In this document: piece by piece, positions 10,377 to 23,408 of the stretch
Layout: each line of letters starts with the position of its first letter
Position numbering within the stretch: the first letter of the stretch is position 1
DNA from: Prorocentrum cordatum
Lineage: Eukaryota > Sar > Dinophyceae > Prorocentrales > Prorocentraceae
Direction: 5' to 3'
Assembly: GCA_963575745.1 (NCBI GenBank)
Contig: CAUYUJ010019274.1
Coordinates: 119,284-183,283 of the forward strand
DNA length: 64,000 nt
Notes under the pieces: model-generated
Databases searched by the model: none
What the model saw: the letters and a program-made list of their open reading frames with translations, nothing else
Told to the model about the DNA's origin: nothing
Program-made: the position numbers and the translations under genes

Positions 10377-12085
10377 CACAGTGGGAACGGCAAAATCAGA
10401 AATTGTGGCAACAGAATATGGGCGGCGCCAAGCCGGACGACGACCAAGAAGCCATCGAACAAACTACCAAAGCGCTCGGCAAGGCCATCCAAGGGTGCAA
10501 GAATGAGCGTGTCAAATGCTGGCGGAAGAGGCTCCAGGCAGATGGTCTTGGGATGACCACAGCAGCTTGGATCCGGAACGCAGTGAGCACCTACCACAAC
10601 GTAGCGGTGCAGGACTACACCAAGAGCGACCATGACAGCGGGAACTTGCAACTACACGACGACTCCACGCCCACCAACTACTTTTCACAAGACGCGGTGG
10701 AAAGAATACGGGACCACAACGAGCAGCACTTCACGGAATGCGGCCGTGGCAACGATGTGGACGGGTATTTCTACCACTACGACGACGACATTGAGGAGGC
10801 ACGCCAAGATGTTCAACGAGCACAGGAGCAACACGACCAGAGAGCACGACACGCCATGGCAGCACTTGGCTGCTGGGACCACTGGGCGCCACCGGCGGCA
10901 GCACAATTCCGCCACATGCTACACGGAGGCACAGCAGCAGGGCCAGACCAACGGGCGCCCTCGGAGCTCATGCTCCTCCCGGAGGAGGCACTGGAAGAGC
11001 TGGTTGACCTCTGCACATACTCTCAGTACCACGGATGGCCGTCGCAACTCCTGCAGTGGCGCCAGGTCCACCTACCGAAAGACCCAGACACAGCACTCCC
11101 GAGCCTGACCCGACTACGCCCTATCGCAATCGCGAGCGCCGTGGCCCGCGCCTGGCACAGATGCAGGGCAGACCAACTGGCCACCTACCTCAGCCCAGCT
11201 TTCCTGCCCACGCAGGGGGGCGGCCTCAAAGGGCGGACCCTCGAATCCCTCATCGAGCCATGCCTCTCGCTCATTGAGGAGACAATCGCGGCGAACAGGT
11301 ACGACGACGAGGACGGCTCGCTGACCGAGGAGGAGCAGCGGCTGGTTCGGGAGCGTCAAACGGAGCTGCACGTCAAGTCGTGGGATTATGCCTCCGCGTT
11401 CGACAGGGTTTCCCCCCGGGTCGTCTGCGAGGTTTGGTCGCGACTCGGAGTACCGTCCAGAATCACCAACAGTATCGAAGCGATCTGGACCAAGCAGGAG
11501 AGGTGGGTTGAGGTCGGCTCGCTCTTAACACCACGGACAATATTGGTTGAAGACAGTCTGCCACAAGGGGATCCAGCAGCCATGCTCGGGATGGCCACCC
11601 TGCTCATGGGGCCACCACGACGGCAAGCTGCTCTGCACCCACGAGCAACCTTTTGCACCTTCGCGGACGACCGCACGGCGGCCACGACAGAGGCAGAAGA
11701 ACTACGGAGCATCGAGGAGGAGTGGGAGCTGCTGGAGTCGGTCACCGCGCTGCGCACCAACGACAGCAAGACGCAGTCCTTCACGATACTACCGCACCAG
11801 TGCGACAATTACCACCTGCAGAACAAGAAGATGAAATGCCTCGGAATCGACTTCACGATGCAACGCACGACGCTCACGACCAGAGAGCGAAGCAAGCTTG
11901 AAGAGGCACTTGCCCGCATGAAGCGGATTGCGTGCCTGCCCCTGAGCATGCGGCTGCGCACGACCGCGGTGAGCACCATCGCGCTGCCGGTGTCGAGCTG
12001 GGCACTAGTGGCGACGCCACCTACAAAAGGAGCTATCCAGGACCATCTACGACAAGAAAGAAAGGCTGTGACCCTGCGGAAATGA
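10277..12085 (+). pseudogene. LINE reverse transcriptase
   Basis: A 602-codon frame with the ordered motifs of non-LTR reverse transcriptases: LRPIAIASAVARAWHR (about 11114), GGLKGRTLESL (about 11218), motif A WDYASAFDRVSP with its Asp (about 11379-11415), motif B DSLPQGDPAAM (about 11553-11585), motif C FCTFADDRTA with the Asp pair (about 11653-11680) and a motif D-like KCLGIDF (about 11837). All catalytic aspartates are present. The start overlaps the end of the endonuclease frame by 100 nt in another frame, which I read as an indel. It ends at a TGA although homologous-looking sequence continues in frame downstream. Confidence 0.88.
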
Positions 12086-12843
12086 CCCCGGGCAGCTCCC
12101 GAACTACTTCGTCTGGTAGTAATGGGGCATAGCACCGACCTACCGTACCACCTGTGCCGGCGAGCACTACAACTTCTGAGCAGCAGACTACGTCGACAGG
12201 GGCCTGGAGCACTTGCGGTTTGGGACAAGATCACGATCAAGACCGACACGCGGGGGCCACTCCACGCCTACCGAGCAGCGACGACGGCTTCTGGAGAGGC
12301 CCGGCGGGAGAACTTCGACTTACCGACAGAACAGACCGACAGCTCCACGAACTACGACTCATACTCCGATCCCACGAATGGGCAATCCTACAGGGCCGGA
12401 GCCGGCGGGAGAGCCCCATGGCGGCCAGAGTGCCCTTCCCAGCTGCTGCCGCGCGCGCGGCACAGGAAGCACGGAAAGCTAACCCAATCCTCGCCTCACA
12501 CATCGCCGCCGTCCTCTGCGGCTGCGTGGTCTCGGGCGCCCTGCTGCAGTCCAACCAAGGCGAGGAGGTCTCGACCACCTGCGACCACTGTGGTGAGCAG
12601 CGCGTCCCGACGCTCGACCATATGTACTGGGTGTGCACAGCCAACGCCGACCTCCGGCAAGGTATCGCGGTACCAACGGCTGACCTCACCCGCCGGCTGG
12701 GCTGGCCGACAGAGGACCTCACCAGGAGGACCACGACTACTTGGACAAAAATGGTTTTGGCTATGGCAAGCATGCGGCAGCGTGCGCTGGACCACCGACA
12801 CAAGAAACCACAGGCACCCAATTCCTCCGACAATGGTTTATAA
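12086..12843 (+). pseudogene. LINE C-terminal zinc-finger region
   Basis: Beyond the premature TGA the same frame continues with GHSTDLPYHLCRRALQLL, a thumb/connection-like helix. The frame then changes at about 12200-12290 and continues to the stop at 12841-12843. The tail carries C-x2-C-x9-H-x4-C (CDHCGEQRVPTLDHMYWVC, about 12580-12637), the CCHC-type finger found after the RT in many LINEs and thought to bind template RNA or target DNA. Confidence 0.7.
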
Positions 12844-13079
12844 ACGTATTCAATGGTTATTAGTTGGATCGCATGTGTCAACAATTGGATTATGTTGTAC
12901 TTCAGTTTTTCTTTGGGCTGGTGTCTTCTATTCTCCAGGTACACAGTCTACATATATGTGGGACTACATAACATATTTACGTAATTGCATGTGTTGCGTA
13001 CCATAAAAGGGGACCGCCACACAACGGTCGCCGCAACTCTGCGAGCTGCGTGGTGTCCTCATACGCCTACGGATTGGGG

Positions 13080-13560
13080 ACACGGATTGGTTATTCCCCC
13101 ATAAAGTTTCAAAAAAACCTTGCCCACCCACCCCCCCAAAAAAAAGAAATGCACACGCGCGCGTCGTCGCGCGCGCATGCCGAAATCCTTCAAACACCTC
13201 CGGCTTCGGCGGAAAAATTAAATTCGAGCTTCCCCCCCCCAAAAAAAAAGATACAAAAACACAAGGGTTCGTCACACGGAGTTGTTTTATTGTGCTTCTG
13301 ATTTTTCTTGTCAAAACAAACAAACACAAAAAAACAAAAACAAAAAAACAACAACAAAAAACATACAAAAAACGTACGCGCGCGCTTTTGCTAAATCTTG
13401 GTAGAAAAAAACAAAATGCACGCGCGCGCGTCGTCACGCGCGCATGCGGAAATCCTTCAAAAACCGTTGGTTTCGGAAGGGTTTCAAAATCGAGTGTCCA
13501 AAAAACATACAAAAGCACAGGGTTTCGCAACACAGATGTTGAACAAAAGCGTGCGCGCGC
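13080..13560. repeat. ~270-bp duplicated CG-rich segment
   Basis: ATGCACACGCGCGCGTCGTC, then GCGCGCATGC and GAAATCCTTCAAA at 13148-13200 recur at 13415-13465 (ATGCACGCGCGCGCGTCGTC). Each is followed by an A-rich stretch with an ACACAAGGGTTCG/GCACAGGGTTTCG block. Alternating purine-pyrimidine CG runs are prominent. No gene. Confidence 0.6.
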
Positions 13561-13564
13561 GCTC

Positions 13565-14195
13565 TTGCGTCGTCGTCGTCGTCGCCGTCCTCCCTCCTCC
13601 CTCGTTGTCGTCGTCGTCGCCGTCGGCGTCCTCTGTCGTTCCTCGTCGTCGTCGTCGTCGTCGTCCTCTTTGGCGTCGTCGTCGTTTCCGTCCTCGTTGT
13701 CGCCGCGGTCCTCCTTCCTCCGTCGTCGTCGTCGTCGTCCGTCGTCGGCGTCTCGTCGTCATCCCTCCTATTTCGTCGCCGTCATCGTCGTCGTCGTTTT
13801 CCCTCCTCCCTCGTCGTTGTCGTCGTCGACGTCGCCGTCCTCCCTCCTTTCTTCGTCGTTCGCGTCGTCGCCGTCCTCCCTCCCCCCTCATCGTTGTCAT
13901 CGTTGTCGCCGTCGTCGTCTTCCCTCCTCCTTCGTCGTCGTCTTCGTTGGCGTCGTCGTCGTCGTGGTCGTCGGCGTCGTCGTCGTCGTTGGCGACGTCG
14001 TCGTCGTCGTCGGCGTCGTCATCGTCGTCATCGGCGTCGGCGTCGTCGTCATCGTCGTCGTCGGAGTCGTCGTCGTCGTCATCGTTGTCGTCGTCGAAGT
14101 CGTCGTCGTCGTCGGCGCCGTCGTAGTCGTCGTCGTCGACGTCGTCGGCGTCGTCGTCGTTGTCGCTGTCATCGTCGGCGTCGGTGTCGCTGCCA
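13565..14195. repeat. degenerate (GTC/CGT)n microsatellite
   Basis: About 630 bp of imperfect GTC triplets with interspersed CCTCC. Long Asp-rich or Ser/Val-rich frames on either strand are artefacts of the triplet. Confidence 0.9.
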
Positions 14196-14364
14196 AGTGC
14201 CATTTGGTACCTACCGTCACGGTCTTAGAGGGTTTTGCGACCAAGTTGCGTGTGGGATGGTGGGATGTTTGCACGGGCAGTGGAGAGGGCAGCTTCAAGA
14301 CAGTCAAAGTGAATTTCACCAAATAACACCTGAGAAGACCCCAATCAGTGGATGGTTTGAAAAA

Positions 14365-14640
14365 TGATAGTATGGATCTTGTGATCGATTGTGAGATCGA
14401 TAATGAGATCGATAGTGGAATCGATAGTGAGGACGATTGTAAGGTCGATCGTGAGACCGAGAATGAAATCGGTTCAATGATATCGATAGTGAGATCGATC
14501 GAGAGATCGCTGATGCGATCTCTAGTGAGATCGCTTGTGAAATTGATAGTGAAATCGATTGTGAGATCGACGGTGAGATCGATCGAGAAATCGGTAATGA
14601 GATCGATGGTGAGACCGATCGATAAGAAGATCGACCAAAA
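14365..14640 (+). repeat. 12-bp GATCGATNGTGA tandem repeat
   Basis: Around 20 imperfect copies of a GAGATCGATAGT-type dodecamer, rich in GATC and ATCGAT. Short relatives occur at 15395-15500, 15655-15710 and 17090-17175. Confidence 0.8.
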
Positions 14641-14760
14641 ACCCGGGAACCTGGGAACCTCGCCGCCCTCCGAAACCGGCCCGGAACCCGGAACCGGGAA
14701 CCCAGGAACCCGGAACCGGGAACCTGGGAACCCGGGAACCCAGCCTGCCACCAAAATCGG
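14641..14760 (+). repeat. CCGGGAACC short tandem repeat
   Basis: Alternating CCGGGAACC and CTGGGAACC nonamers. Confidence 0.75.
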
Positions 14761-15159
14761 TGGGGAACTTTCGCCAAATCCTTCAACTTCCGCTAGGACC
14801 CCTTCAGTGCAAGCACCGACTGGGGAATAAATTGCACCAAATATATTAGCCCACGTAGAGTGCACAACATATCTATGCATTTATCTACTAAAATATCTGA
14901 ATTTGTGTATGTATGTACACATATACACATGCATACATCGGAAATTGGGCGTGGAATCGAATTTTCAACTTCGGGTTCGTGTCGCGCGTGCGGGCGAGGC
15001 GAAGCTGCGTGGGCGGGCGAGGGGAATGACTCCCTCCGCTGTGGCTGGGGCGGTCAAGGGCCGTTGACCGCCTATCCTCCCTCCCCGGTGTACCGGCGGT
15101 GGCCGGGCTGTCCCGCCAATCGCAATCCGCCTCCCCCGCGGTGGGCGGGCTGTGGGCAA
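14761..15159. other. no gene recognised
   Basis: Transition between the CCGGGAACC and TCCCGTCGGTG repeats, with a few ATATACACAT microsatellite bases near 14915. No coding candidate. Confidence 0.4.
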
Positions 15160-15660
15160 TTTGTCCCGCCGTGGTGTCCTATCAGTGCCCCGTTGGTGTT
15201 CCGTGGCTGTCCCGTCACTGTCCTGCCGTTGTCCCGTGGGTCCCGTCAGTGTCCCGTCGGTGTCCCGTCGGTCTCTCGTCGGTGTCCCGTCGGTGTCCCG
15301 TCGGTGTCCGGTGGTGTCCCGTCGGTGTCCCGGTGGTGTCCCGTCGGTGTCCCGTCGGTGTCTGGTGGTGTCCCATCGGCGTCCCGTGGCGAGGTCGATA
15401 ATGAGATCGATAGTTAGTGACACCAATAATGAAATCGATAATAACATCGAGCGATTGGGACCGATAGTAAGACCGATGGTGGCATCGATCGGGAGCTCGA
15501 ACGGGAGATCGAGTGGTGCCCCGATGGGTCCCGATGGTCTCCCGTGGTGTCCCGTCGGTGTCCCGTTGGTGTCCCGTCGGTGTCCCGCAGGTGTCCCGTC
15601 GGTGTCCTTTCGATGTCCCGTCGCAATTCCGTCGGTGTCCCGTGGTGTCCCGTGGTGAGA
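15160..15660 (+). repeat. GTCCCGTCGGT tandem repeat
   Basis: About 30 copies of an 11-bp GTCCCGTCGGT-like unit, interrupted at 15395-15510 by GATCGATAG-type units. A short cluster reappears at 17038-17078 as GTCCCGATG. Confidence 0.85.
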
Positions 15661-15719
15661 TCTATAGTAAAACCGAAAGTGAGATCGACAGGGAGAACGA
15701 CAATGGAATCCCCGCGGTG

Positions 15720-16280
15720 CCCCAGTAGTGTTTGGGCCTTCGATGTTCGGGCTATCAATTGGGCGAGGCGGAATGTTTGAGCTTTCGGTGGCCGCCGATG
15801 CAATTTCGGCTTGTCTGCGCGCATCCGCCCAGTCCGTTCTTTCGGAGGGCTGCTCATGTCCAGCGCCGCAGTGCTCGTCTAGCGGCCGCGGAGCGCCAGG
15901 CCCTGCCAGCGACCAGCAGGGCGCCAGGCTCTGTGCCAGCGACCGCCCATGCAAAGCGCACTGGACTTAGACGAGCCCGAACCGACACGGAGGGGGGTCG
16001 CACGGGGCCGAGTCGACTCGAGGGCCTGCTGTGAGGATTGGCGTGGCCATGCGGCGCTGCCAGCGCCGCTCCAGCGGCCAAGGCCGCCGCTGGGAAAAGG
16101 CCGCATCTCCAGCTGGGGATGGCGATTCACCGGTCCAGGGGCCCGTGTCCTTCGAGGGGCTCCGTGGCCCGGCCTGTCCTCACGAAGCTCCTGGTAACAT
16201 TCGTTCGCCACCATGTACCGCAGCTGCCCTTCTGCAGCCTGGCGGCCGCGCACTCCTCGGAATCAGGTGCGCATGAAAAT
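15720..16280 (+). other. coding-like remnants, not resolved
   Basis: Short stretches with protein-like composition change frame repeatedly. They precede the oxygenase-like fragment at 16284-16665 on the same strand and may belong to the same decayed gene or element. Confidence 0.25.
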
Positions 16281-16283
16281 CCG

Positions 16284-16665
16284 AACATAGGCCAGACTGC
16301 GCTGATCGCGGTGGGGCGCTTCACTGGTGGCCGTCTGTGGTTGTACGACTTCGCTGCCGATCAAATCAAAACGCACGCCGTGCAAGATAAAATCGTTGTG
16401 TGCAACACCAGGTGGCCGCACGGAACCTGTGCTTTTCAAGAGGGGGCCGCGCTTTACACTTGCGGCGTGCGTGCACGTGCGCGCGCACGAACTCGGTGCA
16501 CAGGTTTCAAGGCAGCTTCGCGAACTCGGGTTCTGGTGGCCCGCCGATGGCGCAGCCCAGGCTCTGCCAGGCGATCTGTGGGAAACGAAGCCGGAACGCC
16601 TGCGCAAGGCGCGCGCGGCATGGATGCGCTACCGCCGCCGTGGCAGAGGGGAGAAGTGCGAGTCC
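16284..16665 (+). pseudogene. decayed 2OG-oxygenase-like C-terminal fragment
   Basis: About 16284-16445 reads IAVGRFTGGRLWLYDF, then IVVCNTRWPHGTCAFQEG. After a frame change the similarity continues with GPRFTLAACVHVRAHEL and a helical, charged tail to about 16665. The order 'G-F-GG-LW ... PH-T-F-G-R-TL' is what I recall from a domain repeatedly found in dinoflagellate retroelement polyproteins and reminiscent of the C-terminal half of 2-oxoglutarate/Fe(II) dioxygenases (the His and Arg of the second half are present; no HxD motif is visible). The assignment rests on pattern memory only. The frameshift indicates a pseudogene. Confidence 0.35.
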
Positions 16666-17035
16666 CAGCCTGGCTGCGCACACTGTAAGCATCGGTCTTC
16701 GGTGTGGGTCTGCCTCTGGTGTGGGCGCAGTGGAGTCCAGCATGCCGGCAGGCCGCGCAAGATATGTTAGCGCAAATAGCGTGCGCTCCAATAGTAGCGA
16801 GCGCGCAGGAGCAAGGGGAACGCTTAATGAGGCCCACGTTCTCCAAGCTCTGTGGCCGAGGCAATGCAAAGCTCTGCAGCGACTCCGTCACTGAGTCCGA
16901 CGGGCTCGGGCTACTAGCGCGCAGTTCACTTGAGGGCGATGGCGCTAGTGCAGAAAATTCATCACATCGCCATCAAGACTCAACCAACACAGTCAGCAAG
17001 CATCAATCACAGCGCACGGGCGGTGGCATCGGGTC
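16666..17035. other. no gene recognised
   Basis: Continues the decayed coding-like region without a recognisable domain. Confidence 0.3.
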
Positions 17036-17327
17036 GATGGTGTCCCGATGGTGTCCCGATGGTGTCCCGATCGTACTCGGCACCACTCAGTGTTAGATCG
17101 CTAGTGGAATCGATCGCTGGATCCATCGATGCTAAGACTGGCCGTGAGAACGATAGCGGGATCGATAGTGACATCACATCGCGGCGCAACATCGTCATCA
17201 CGCGTCGTCGCCAACTCGAGGGCGTGCCACCAGCATCGTCATCATCACACCCGTCGCAGTTGCCAGATGTTGGAAAGTTCCCCTCCCAAAACCTCCTTAT
17301 CACCTGAAGGGTGGTCCTACCGGCATA

Positions 17328-18872
17328 TTGTCAGAAGCATACTGCTTTGGGCCCACGCTGGATAACAATTTCATCCTAGAAACCTCAAGATGTTTGCTAT
17401 TTCGGTCCATCCTGGAATTCTGGAATCCAGCGGGTTGCAATTCCCTCAGGTTCTGCGACGAAGCAGGCAACATCAGGGACGACGCCGTAGCTGAAGCATG
17501 CGCGAGCGAAGAAGCAGTAAGACAGAAGCTGAGAACTCGCCGCTTGGGGGTACGTCCGAAGTCGGCGGGGGGTGGGGAGCTGGGAAGTCAGCCTGGTCGT
17601 CCGTGCCCCCCTCCCCCTCCCTCTCCCCCTCCCCCTCCGCCTCCCCCTCCCCCACCCCCCTCCGCCTCCTCCTCGCCCTTCACCTCCTCTTCCCCCTCCT
17701 CCCCCTCCCTCCTCCTCCTCTTCCCCCATCCTCTCCCCTCCCCCTCCACCCTCCACCCTCCCCCATCCTCCCTCCTCCAACCTCCCTCCTCCCCCCATCC
17801 TCCCTCCTTCATCCTCCCTCCGTCATTGCGGCACGTGCAGCCCGCGGGGGGGGCACGTGCGTGCGCCTGTGTACTTCGCAGTGGCGCGGAGGCGCGAGCC
17901 GCTGGCCGGGGCCCGCGCAGCCGCCACCAGGACACCGGGGCGGTGAAGCCGAAGCCCGCCCCGCACGTAGTGGAGAGCGGGCCGACCCCACCAGCCCAGG
18001 CGCAGGCGCCGAGGACATCGCCGAGGCGCTGGGCCAAGCGGCCTGCGATCTCGACAAGCCCCAAGGCGAGGCAGCCGTGGGTCGGGCGTGGTGGCGCGGC
18101 AGCGTCCGGGTCCTCATTCAAGGAGCTTGGGCACTTCGGGTGCAAGAGCATCGACGGGAAGCAGAGACAGAAGAAGAGCAAGAACATGGAGGAGGCGCGC
18201 AGGGAGCACAGGCAGCAGCCAAGGCAGCGGCTGGAGAACAAGGGCAAGAGTGTCCAGAGGACGAGCCAGGACACCTGCGTGAAAAAGGACTCCGCGCCAG
18301 CACCCTGGCGCAAGAGACCATTCCCTTGGGCGAAAACGTTGGCCTCTCCACCTCGAGCGTCTATGGCGAGGGCCCCGAGTTTCTCTGCATTGCGTCTGAC
18401 GTCGGTGATGCGGAGGTCGAGGAGTCAGTGAAAGGCGTACGCAGCGTGTGGGCCGACCTGACCGACGAAGACTTCTTCGGCTGCGGCATCAGCGGCTCGG
18501 TTTCCAGGGCGACTCGCCCGACCTCCCGCCGTTCCTGGCCTCGGGCGAGAAGCAGGGCGAGGAGGGCAATTCGAGCTCGGGCGGCGCGGACCCGTTGAGC
18601 GATGCCCATGCGGAACCCCGTGGAGGCCACAGAGGAGTGCAACGCGGAGTACGAGGGGCGCCTCGCCGGCCACATCGGCTACCACAATGGGGACCCACCG
18701 CCAGAAGCTGGCCTGGGCGCTGACCCGGGTCGCCGAGGCGACCCGGGCTGACGGGAAGGAGAGTTCGGAGGTGTTGGACATGATCGAGGGGCTGCTCGAG
18801 AGCGAGTTCGAGGTGCAGACGGCGGCGCGTGAGGCCCTCGACAGTGAGGGGGCCCAGGGACACACGAGTGAA
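17328..18872 (+). pseudogene. coding-like, mixed-frame gene remnant (unknown)
   Basis: Protein-like segments in changing plus-strand frames: about 17400-17560 (LEFWNPAGCNSLRFCDEAGN), about 18080-18290 (basic: FKELGHFGCKSIDGKQRQKK, then Glu/Arg-rich), about 18300-18500 (acidic: SVYGEGPEFLCIASDVGDAE, DLTDEDFFGCGISG) and about 18690-18872 (LAWALTRVAEATRADGKESS, ending at TAG 18873-18875). A 240-bp pyrimidine tract (17590-17830) ending in GTGCAG could be an intron end before the second segment. No family recognised; it could be a multi-exon gene or a decayed copy. Confidence 0.3.
17590..17830 (+). repeat. CCCCTC/CTCC pyrimidine tract
   Basis: Nearly pure C/T for 240 bp. It may act as an extended polypyrimidine tract or simply be a microsatellite. 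Confidence 0.8.
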
Positions 18873-19300
18873 TAGACGCAACTCCCAGGTTTCCCCACCT
18901 TTCCCCGATATATGTTTCTGGGGCTTCCTCTTCCCCCCCCACCCTTCCCACGTGTTCCCATCTCTCCTGGGAGTCGACGATGTTCTACAGTGCGGGCGCG
19001 GCCGCAAGAAACCCTCGCAAGAAACCCAAACCTGAGAACCCGTGCGCGACGTACACCTGAGGGGAAACCCGGAGCACCCTGAGCTGAACGCAGCAGCTCC
19101 TTCAACGGCTGCGGGAAGTCACCGCGCAGCGCGAGGAGCGAAGAAACCGAGGATACCCTGACGAAAAGCATATGGTTTCTTGATGCGCGCCCCCACTGTA
19201 TGTATATTTCTGGGGCTTCGTCTTCCCCCCCACTTCCCATGTGTTCCCATCTCTCCTGGGAGTCGACGATGCTGTGTGTCTGCGGGCGGACCCTCGTTGG
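18845..19300 (+). repeat. dispersed repeat family C, two copies
   Basis: Copy 1 (18845-18990): GGCCCAGGGACACACGA, TATATGTTTCTGGGGCTTCC, CACGTGTTCCCATCTCTCC and GGGAGTCGACGATG. Copy 2 (19190-19285): TATATTTCTGGGGCTTCGTC, then CCCATGTGTTCCCATCTCTC and the same GGGAGTCGACGATG. Further copies at 28795-28950 and 31370-31520. Confidence 0.7.
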
Positions 19301-19669
19301 CCTCAGGGGCCCCAGCGGCGCCACGGCCAGACTTGGCCTGCAGAAGCTGGGGCGTCGGCCCCGAGGCCTGGGCTTAGGTCGAGCATATCCCCCTACGGGC
19401 GGATCTTGAACAAAAAAAACATGCAAAAATGCAACCAAAATACCCAAAAATGGTCCCCACACGATTTTGTTTACTATTTTTGAATACTCCCCCCGTAGAG
19501 GGGCAGGCCCGACTTAAGCCCGGGCAGGCCGGGGGCGAGCCGCGGTGGCCCTGGCGTGGCCCGCCGGCCCGAAGGCCGACCCTCATGGGCCACCCCGTCG
19601 ATTCTCTCCCCGCGCGGAGCGCGAGCCGCCCTTGGTACGCAGCGGGAGCTTCCGCACCCACGCCTTCAT
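19301..19669. other. no gene recognised
   Basis: Unique-looking sequence between family C copy 2 and the pyrimidine tract, with an A-rich patch at 19410-19450. Confidence 0.35.
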
Positions 19670-19967
19670 CCCCTGCCTCCTCCCTCCAACCTCCTCCCTC
19701 CTCCCTCACGCCTCTTCCCTCGTCTCTCCGCCCTCCTCCCTCCCCTCCTCCCTCCTTCCCGCTCCCTCCTGCCTCCTCCCCCCCCCGCCCTCCGCCCTCC
19801 GGCCTCCCCCCCGTTCCCTCCTCCGCGCTCCCTCCGCCGTCCGCCCTCCGCCCTCCGTCCTCCGCCCTCCTCCCTCATCCCTCCTCCTGCCTCACTCCTC
19901 CCTCCTCCCTTCATCCTCCCTCCTCCTGCCTCCCTCCTGCCTCCCTCCTCCCTCCCTCCTCCCATCG
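19670..19967 (+). repeat. CCTCC-type pyrimidine microsatellite
   Basis: Imperfect CCTCC and GCCCTCC pentamers leading into the ATC repeat. Confidence 0.85.
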
Positions 19968-21880
<1,913 letters not shown>

Positions 21881-22600
21881 AGCAGCAGTAGCCTCATCAT
21901 GCCACATCCCTCTTCCCATCCTCCCCATACCTCATCGTCCCTTCTCCATCCCTGTTCCCGTGTAAACAACTTCCCCCTGTCGCACCACTAGACGTGTTCG
22001 CAGGTTTGGACATGCGTTTCGCATAAAACCTCCTTACAGGCGGCGCTTCCGGGCCCTGGGGCCGTCAGAAGCACGACTCTGGACAGTGGGAAAGGGCCGA
22101 GAGCCAGAAGCCAGCGACTCAAAAAACAAGGTCGTGGGAGGTGAGGACAGTCCCCTCGCAGGGATCATGCCCCCACGGGGCCGCCAACTACACGCCCGCA
22201 TCGATCTCGGCCAGGTCCATCCCGGGCCCAGGATCGGTGCCTGCGCCCTGGCGGCCCAGTCAGGAGGGCGTATACACCCAGGGTGGACAAAGACGTAGCT
22301 GGTCAGGACCAGCTTCCACCAGCCTGTAACTGCAACCCAGCAGCCTCACCCACCCGCCTAAGACTGCCACCCAAATGTGCTCACCCGTCCACCTGAAACT
22401 GCAAACGGAATATTCTCCCACCCGCTTCGTCCGTCTTGTCCTTCTCGTCGTCCCTCCTCCCCTCTTAACCCTCCTCATCGTCGTCCTCCTACCCTTCCCC
22501 CTCTCGTTTACCTTATTCCTTCTCCCTCCCTTGTCAGACTGCGCGCCAGCTTTTGCACGCAGGTCGGACTGGCAGCGATCTGCCAAACGTCTGGGATTGT
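21881..22600. other. no confident gene; shares a segment with 28.6 kb
   Basis: At 22205-22290 GGGCCCAGGATCGGTGCCTG, GGCGGCCCAGTCAGGAGGGC and GTATACACCCAGG correspond to GGACCCAGGATATCGGTGCG, GGCCAGGCCAGGAGGGCGTG and GACACTGG at 28665-28730, a dispersed repeat. No coding feature can be supported. Confidence 0.45.
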
Positions 22601-22604
22601 GGGG

Positions 22605-23408
22605 AAGATGCATCAGGGCAGCCACGACCACAGGGAGGGTGAAGGGAACGACGACGGCGACGATGTTGGTGAGGACGAGGACGACAAGGACGAGGAGAAC
22701 AAAGCGAACGAGGACGAGGGAGGCTGGAAACTTCGCGCCGCCAAGGCACTGACGCCGCCCCCGGGGGAGATCCCTCTCCGCTTCGTGCCAGTCCTTGTCC
22801 GCTGAGGGAGGAGGAGGAGGAAGAGGAGGAAGCAGAGGAGGAGGAGGAGGAGGAGGAGGAAAACGAGAAGAAGGGATCCAACATTCTGCACATATCAAAT
22901 CCCTTTTAGGCGTCTAGAGGGCCTCCAGGAATCCCCAGAGACCTCCAAGGAGGTGGAGGGGCTGGAGGGGAAGAAGGATGAGACGGAGTGGGGAGTAGAA
23001 GGGGGAGGAGGGAGGGGAGGAGGATTAGGAGGGGGCAGGAGGTGAGAAAGCAAGGAAAAAGAAACATAAGAAGTGAGGGCCAAGTCGGGGGACCAAGGAT
23101 CTTGTGCTGGAGCACCTTGGCAAAGATGAGGACGAGCACCATGCTAGAGGCCCACACGAACATCAAGCCCTGCAAGGAGAGCGACAACACGATCGACATC
23201 ATGGAAACGTGAAGAAGTGTCGCGCGGGCCGCCAGCAAAACAGGATAAAGTGTACTAGAAACTGTTGTCGAGTCATCGAGCTCCTGCCATCGAGAGTAAC
23301 ACGTCAAGCAGCATCGCCAATCGCACATGTCGCACTCGGCCTCCGCAGCGCTCAGCTGATCCACGATGCAGAGATCCCCTTCGGGGGTCTCTGGATTGTC
23401 TCGGGGAC
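22605..23408 (-). other. weak candidate exons of a membrane protein
   Basis: On the minus strand an acceptor (CCTCGTCCTTCGCAG then G at 23408) precedes a Cys-containing stretch (IVDQLSAAEAECDMCD). A second acceptor (CTCTCCTTGCAG then G at 23169) precedes a hydrophobic helix (GLMFVWASSMVLVLIFAKVL, about 23169-23110). At about 22740-22610 a further hydrophobic stretch (VRFVLLVLVVLVLTNIVAVV) occurs, partly generated by GTCCTC repeats. Together these could be transmembrane exons of one gene, but donors are not clear and low-complexity DNA contributes. Confidence 0.2.
22800..23060. repeat. GGA-rich purine tracts
   Basis: GGA/GAA triplets at 22803-22870 and looser GGAGG runs to about 23050. Confidence 0.7.

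Larger units (their letters stand above)
9225..12985 (+). mobile_element. APE-type non-LTR retrotransposon (LINE), 5'-truncated and degenerate
   Basis: One plus-strand element holds, in order, the C-terminal part of an apurinic-type endonuclease, a reverse transcriptase and a zinc-finger tail. Reading passes through at least two frame changes (about 10290 and 12200-12290) and one in-frame TGA (12083-12085), so it is not functional as read. Recognisable endonuclease starts only near 9380 and lacks its N-terminal motifs, as expected for a 5'-truncated copy. The 3' part (12844-12985) is more AT-rich than the surroundings. No poly(A) tail or target-site duplication was recognised. Clade not assigned. 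Confidence 0.85.

Noticed and set aside
13292-14326. Frames of up to 344 codons in the GTC repeat
   Set aside because: Ser/Arg/Val- and Asp-rich low complexity caused by the triplet repeat.
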